A stretch of DNA of 51,237 nt from positions 1-51,237 of the forward strand of contig CAJODB010000009.1 of assembly GCA_905233185.1 (NCBI GenBank), in the 5' to 3' direction. The stretch's first letter is position 1. Every line of letters begins with the position of its first letter. The position numbers and the translations under genes are program-made. The notes under the pieces were generated by a model that saw only the letters and a program-made list of their open reading frames with translations, had not been told where the DNA came from and did not search any database. This DNA is from an uncultured Alphaproteobacteria bacterium. Its GTDB lineage: Bacteria; Pseudomonadota; Alphaproteobacteria; UBA3830. This document shows, piece after piece, positions 48,401 to 51,237 of this stretch.

Positions 48401-49279
48401 TTATATTATCTTTTTCATGATTCGACTATAGCGGATATTTTGGAACCAAAGCCAGAATTCCCACAATTTTACACCATTTGCGATGGAATAAATTGTATAT
48501 ACGGCACGTCCCATCAAATTTTCTTCTGGAACCATTCCTAAACCGCATCTTGAATCCTTCGAGAAATCGCGATTATCTCCCATAACAAAATAATAGCCTT
48601 CTGGAATTTCTATTTCATCGAAATTGTTTTGAGGAGAATTTTTTGCGGGTTCATAATATGCGACGGTATGAACAGGCGCATCCGATAATGGAAGAATTTC
48701 ATTATATACTGTTAATTCTTCAAATGTTCTTTGATTTGTATCTTCATACACAAATTTTTCTTTGAATTCTAATTTCGCAGGAACACCATTTACATGAATT
48801 ATGCCATGCTTTACTGCGATCTTGTCGCCGGGAAGAGCAATCACGCGTTTTATGATATTCCTGTCACCACCGTCTGGCTCTTTAAAAACGATAACTTCTC
48901 CACGCCTTACGTTGTGCTTAAAAAACACCCGTCCTGAAAAAATATTCGGACTGAACCAGATGCTGTGGCGACTGTATCCATACGTCCATTTTTCAGTTAA
49001 TGGCATATCTCCAATCAGCAAGGAAGGAACCATAGAACTGGAAGGAATTATGTAGTAGTCATAAACGAAAAACCGAAATAACGCGAATATCGTTACAAAA
49101 ATAACAATGAATTTTATATCTTCCTTTAAAGTAGGCTCTTCTTTTTTTTCTTTTGAGGATGAAACAAAAACTTTATTCCAATAATCGCGAAAACAACTGA
49201 AAAAATTGCGTTCATTATCGTTGCTTGCTTTTTCGCTGTCGTTGTTATTGCTTCGATTATCTTGCGAACCAAACATCAA
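48401..49279 (-). CDS. lepB: Signal peptidase I
   Basis: The 292-residue protein has a membrane helix at ~55-75 (FIVIFVTIFALFRFFVYDYY), directly followed by the nucleophile motif IIPSSSMVPSLLIGD. The catalytic Lys is in DRNIIKRVIALPGD, and GYYFVMGDNRDFSKDSRCG is box E. A ~45-residue polar N-terminal extension (Asn/Ser/Asp-rich) is longer than usual. It removes signal peptides from exported proteins at the outer face of the inner membrane. Its start overlaps the dksA stop by 4 bases. Confidence 0.96.
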   Translation of the reverse strand: MMFGSQDNRSNNNDSEKASNDNERNFFSCFRDYWNKVFVSSSKEKKEEPTLKEDIKFIVIFVTIFALFRFFVYDYYIIPSSSMVPSLLIGDMPLTEKWTYGYSRHSIWFSPNIFSGRVFFKHNVRRGEVIVFKEPDGGDRNIIKRVIALPGDKIAVKHGIIHVNGVPAKLEFKEKFVYEDTNQRTFEELTVYNEILPLSDAPVHTVAYYEPAKNSPQNNFDEIEIPEGYYFVMGDNRDFSKDSRCGLGMVPEENLMGRAVYTIYSIANGVKLWEFWLWFQNIRYSRIMKKII

Positions 49280-49704
49280 TCGTCCTTATGAACTCGCTCT
49301 TGTTTCTCATGACGTTCTTGCGCTTCAATACTGAGCATCGCGACAGGACGAGCTTCCAGGCGCTTTAATGAAATTGGCTCTCCCGTTTCAACGCAATAAC
49401 CATAAGTTCCTGCATCAATACGTAAAAGAGCCTCATCAATTTTATTTATAAGCTTTCTGGCTCGTTCTTTGCTTCGTAACTCGTAGGCCAAATCGGTTTC
49501 AGAAGATGCTCGGTCTGCGGTATCAGTACAGGCTTTACCTTCTTCCTGCAAATATTTCAGAACTTCTTCATTGTTACTGAGAATATCAGCCTTCCACTTT
49601 TCCAGCTTTCGTCTGAAGTATTCACGTTGAAAATCGCACATGAACTCTTCTTTTTCAGAAGGTTTATAGCCTTTAGGCAATTCGCAAATTTTGCTTCCAA
49701 CCAT
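49276..49704 (-). CDS. dksA: RNA polymerase-binding factor DksA
   Basis: The 142-residue protein has a coiled-coil centre (residues ~28-100) and the C-terminal globular segment AGTYGYCVETGEPISLKRLE followed by ARPVAMLSIEAQERHEK. Only one of the zinc-finger cysteines remains, which is normal for the alphaproteobacterial type. It acts with ppGpp in the polymerase secondary channel to adjust transcription. It is coupled to lepB by ATGA overlap. Confidence 0.95.
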   Translation of the reverse strand: MVGSKICELPKGYKPSEKEEFMCDFQREYFRRKLEKWKADILSNNEEVLKYLQEEGKACTDTADRASSETDLAYELRSKERARKLINKIDEALLRIDAGTYGYCVETGEPISLKRLEARPVAMLSIEAQERHEKQERVHKDD

Positions 49705-49754
49705 GCAACGCCTCCTAGTTACTACAAGCTACTACAAAAAATACAATTAATGGA

Positions 49755-50111
49755 TTAGTTCAAAGCTGCTTTCACCTTGTTCACTATATCCAAAAATGCT
49801 TTTTTATCATTTATCGCCAATTCAGATAGAACTTTTCTATCGAGCGATACATTTATTTTGTTCAATCCATTTATGAATTGAGAATATTTCAAGCCATGTT
49901 CTCTTACTGCAGCATTAATTCTGACGATCCATAATTGACGAAGATCACGTCTGCGATTACGCCTATCTCTGTAGGCTCGTTGCATGGATTTCTCAAGTTG
50001 TTCTATCGCTGAACGGAAACAAGTACTTGAACGACCTCTAAACCCCTTTGACGCCTCAATAACTTTCCTGTGGCGTGCATGAGCAGTTACACCTCTTTTT
50101 ACTCTGGACAT
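49755..50111 (-). CDS. rplT: 50S ribosomal protein L20
   Basis: The 118-residue basic protein has [20 protein letters not shown], the KGFRGR segment, [20 protein letters not shown] and the end [16 protein letters not shown]. It binds 23S rRNA early in 50S assembly. It follows rpmI by 14 bases; the usual infC is not directly upstream. Confidence 0.98.
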   Translation of the reverse strand: MSRVKRGVTAHARHRKVIEASKGFRGRSSTCFRSAIEQLEKSMQRAYRDRRNRRRDLRQLWIVRINAAVREHGLKYSQFINGLNKINVSLDRKVLSELAINDKKAFLDIVNKVKAALN

Positions 50112-50125
50112 TTTACAGCTCCTTT

Positions 50126-50323
50126 TTACTTATACGGCATATATTTAACGACACTTTTCACATCTCTGGAACTCAAAAGCATGGTTCCGCGAGTCTGTCT
50201 TTTCATTTTCTGAGGTCTTTTTCTCAGATTGTGACGTTTAAACGCCGGTTGAGCAATAACTTTTCCGGTTGCTGTAAAGTTAAACCTTTTTTTGGCTGAA
50301 CTTTTTGTTTTTAGCTTGGGCAC
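50126..50323 (-). CDS. rpmI: 50S ribosomal protein L35
   Basis: The 65-residue basic protein begins [20 protein letters not shown] and has the [15 protein letters not shown] segment typical of L35. It is the first gene of the rpmI-rplT pair. A GGAG-type site precedes the ATG. No infC lies upstream; only ~250 bases separate it from the divergent TadE-like gene. Confidence 0.97.
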   Translation of the reverse strand: MPKLKTKSSAKKRFNFTATGKVIAQPAFKRHNLRKRPQKMKRQTRGTMLLSSRDVKSVVKYMPYK

Positions 50324-50453
50324 TTTTTCCTCCGATTTTCAAGAAAACTAACAAAACGCATTAGGTATACCCATAACACCCAAATACGCATATACTTCTG
50401 CTAAAAAATAGCATTAAAAAATATATATCAGAAAAATAGGATCTTTTAAAGAG

Positions 50454-50509
50454 GTTGTATATGTACTCTCGAAAAACTTTATTGTTTTTTAACTATTTCG
50501 AGCTACAAC
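50454..50509. other. Two-part hairpin between rpmI and TadE-like gene
   Basis: GTTGTA (50454-50459) and CTCGAAA (50468-50474) pair with TTTCGAG (50496-50502) and TACAAC (50504-50509), giving 13 base pairs with an internal bulge and a 21-base AT-rich loop. It could be in the rpmI leader or the TadE-like upstream region. The role is unknown. Confidence 0.4.
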
Positions 50510-50569
50510 TTATATTTATTATTTATATCGGTTTTGTGATGTGAAAAATTTTCGTAAGGATATATAATC

Positions 50570-51237
50570 ATGATAGTAAACGTAGTAAAAAACTTGACAA
50601 AAACACATAATGGCGGGGGGGGGTATTTTGCCAATTACTCCGACATATTTTTATAAGAGAAGCGCAAAAAGGCGGCATATTAATTGAATTTACTTTTAGC
50701 ATTCCCGTATGTATCGCTCTTCTTTTTTTCGTAAATGATCATTATCGACTCTATGAATTAAAAAATAAATTAAAGACTTCCGCATATCTTGCTGCGAGCA
50801 TGGTTCAGCAGGTTACGAACACACGTACAGATAAGCAACTAACAGAAAAGGATCTTGCTAGAATAGCATATGCCAGTTGTCTCAATTTATTTCATACAAA
50901 TTCTATGTTTGATCCCTGGCCTTTAGGTATAGAATTTTGTATAGATTTTGATTGGATCAAAAAGACAGATAAAGACAAATATGAAATGCGTAGAACATGG
51001 GGAAGTACAGAAATTGGTAATTCTCCAAACAATATGTCTAATGATACTGGGGCAAAAGAAGAAAAAACACTCGACCAACTTATAAAGGCTCATCCTGAAT
51101 ATAAACCGCTGCAATCTGAATCATTTTGTTACAAAGTTGGCGATGAAAGGCTTGTTATTTCTTGCTACTACAGGCCAAAGAACTTTAATAAATCCAAACT
51201 GGGGTTGTTCTTGATGAATCCGAGTTTTGGTAGTTAT
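50570..51237 (+). CDS. TadE-like pseudopilin, second copy, poly-G tract reads OFF at G9 (runs off right edge)
   Basis: An ATG at 50570 with AAGGA 9 bases upstream opens MIVNVVKNLTKTHNG and then meets nine Gs at 50615-50623. With nine Gs translation stops after 28 residues. With ten it continues GGGVFCQLLRHIFIREAQKG into GGILIEFTFSIPVCIALLFF and on to the window end without a stop (~222 residues). That body is closely similar to the gene at 23176: the same DHYRLYEL..KLK, AYLAASMVQQVTNTRTDKQL, YASCLNLFHT.SMFDPWP and NKSKLGLFLMNPS segments. No start codon lies in the body's own frame between the tract and the TadE helix, so the gene is silent as read. TadE-like proteins are minor pilins of Tad-type secretion systems. 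Confidence 0.75.
50615..50623 (+). repeat. Homopolymeric G9 tract inside second TadE-like gene
   Basis: Nine Gs, 45 bases after the ATG at 50570. It has the same length and the same frame consequence as the tract in the paralogue at 23877-23885; ten or seven Gs would join leader and body. Confidence 0.85.

Noticed and set aside
1-51237. CRISPR array or restriction/defence cassette
   Set aside because: No regularly spaced direct repeats, Cas-like, methylase or toxin-antitoxin genes were found on either strand.

Overview
The window is an AT-rich bacterial chromosome segment. The gene set points to an alphaproteobacterium: F0 genes in the order a-c-b'-b, a DksA of the alphaproteobacterial single-Cys type, large RpoB/RpoC, GAD-type AspRS, TldE and PntAA. 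The AT bias, many secreted proteins without recognisable relatives, a host-type amino-acid permease, a sugar importer and remnants of genes suggest a host-associated lineage such as Holosporales or a Rickettsiales-like group. That placement is inference; no 16S gene is present.

Layout. 1-310: the left edge holds the first codons of a P4-type tyrosine integrase next to a CAU tRNA, so a genomic island probably begins here and extends leftwards. 560-10,700: an accessory stretch with secreted proteins of unknown function, infA, a lipoprotein-like cysteine desulfurase paralogue, a frameshifted gene, a Tyr/Trp-type permease, a Lys/Ser/Glu-rich secreted protein and an orphan usher-like outer-membrane protein. 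10,680-19,700: an XRE regulator, tRNA-Lys, thiolase, an M23 peptidase, a GntP permease, clpB and a propeller-only secreted protein. 19,700-21,740: ATP synthase F0. 21,900-24,120: a Gp37/Gp68 (DUF5131) protein, tRNA-Val, a TadE-like pilin gene and tRNA-Pro. 24,200-32,540: rpoC and rpoB. 33,100-41,500: two paralogous outer-membrane beta-barrel genes in inverted orientation, flanking a 5'-3' exonuclease, secB, a carbohydrate ABC importer without its ATPase, and aspS. 41,680-50,320: a long minus-strand housekeeping run (tmk, dacC-like, tldE, pntAA, recO, era, rnc, lepB, dksA, rplT, rpmI). 50,570-end: a second TadE-like gene running off the window.

The strongest unusual signal is the pair of TadE-like genes at 23,176-23,924 (-) and 50,570-51,237 (+). 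Each carries an uninterrupted run of nine G residues shortly after a plausible ATG and ribosome binding site. In both, nine Gs put the start codon out of frame with the conserved TadE body, and ten (or seven) would restore one continuous protein. This looks like a two-locus, homopolymer phase-variable (here OFF/OFF) system of secreted pseudopilins. The main alternative is systematic under-calling of G10 tracts in the assembly. The inverted, mosaic outer-membrane protein pair is a second possible surface-variation system.
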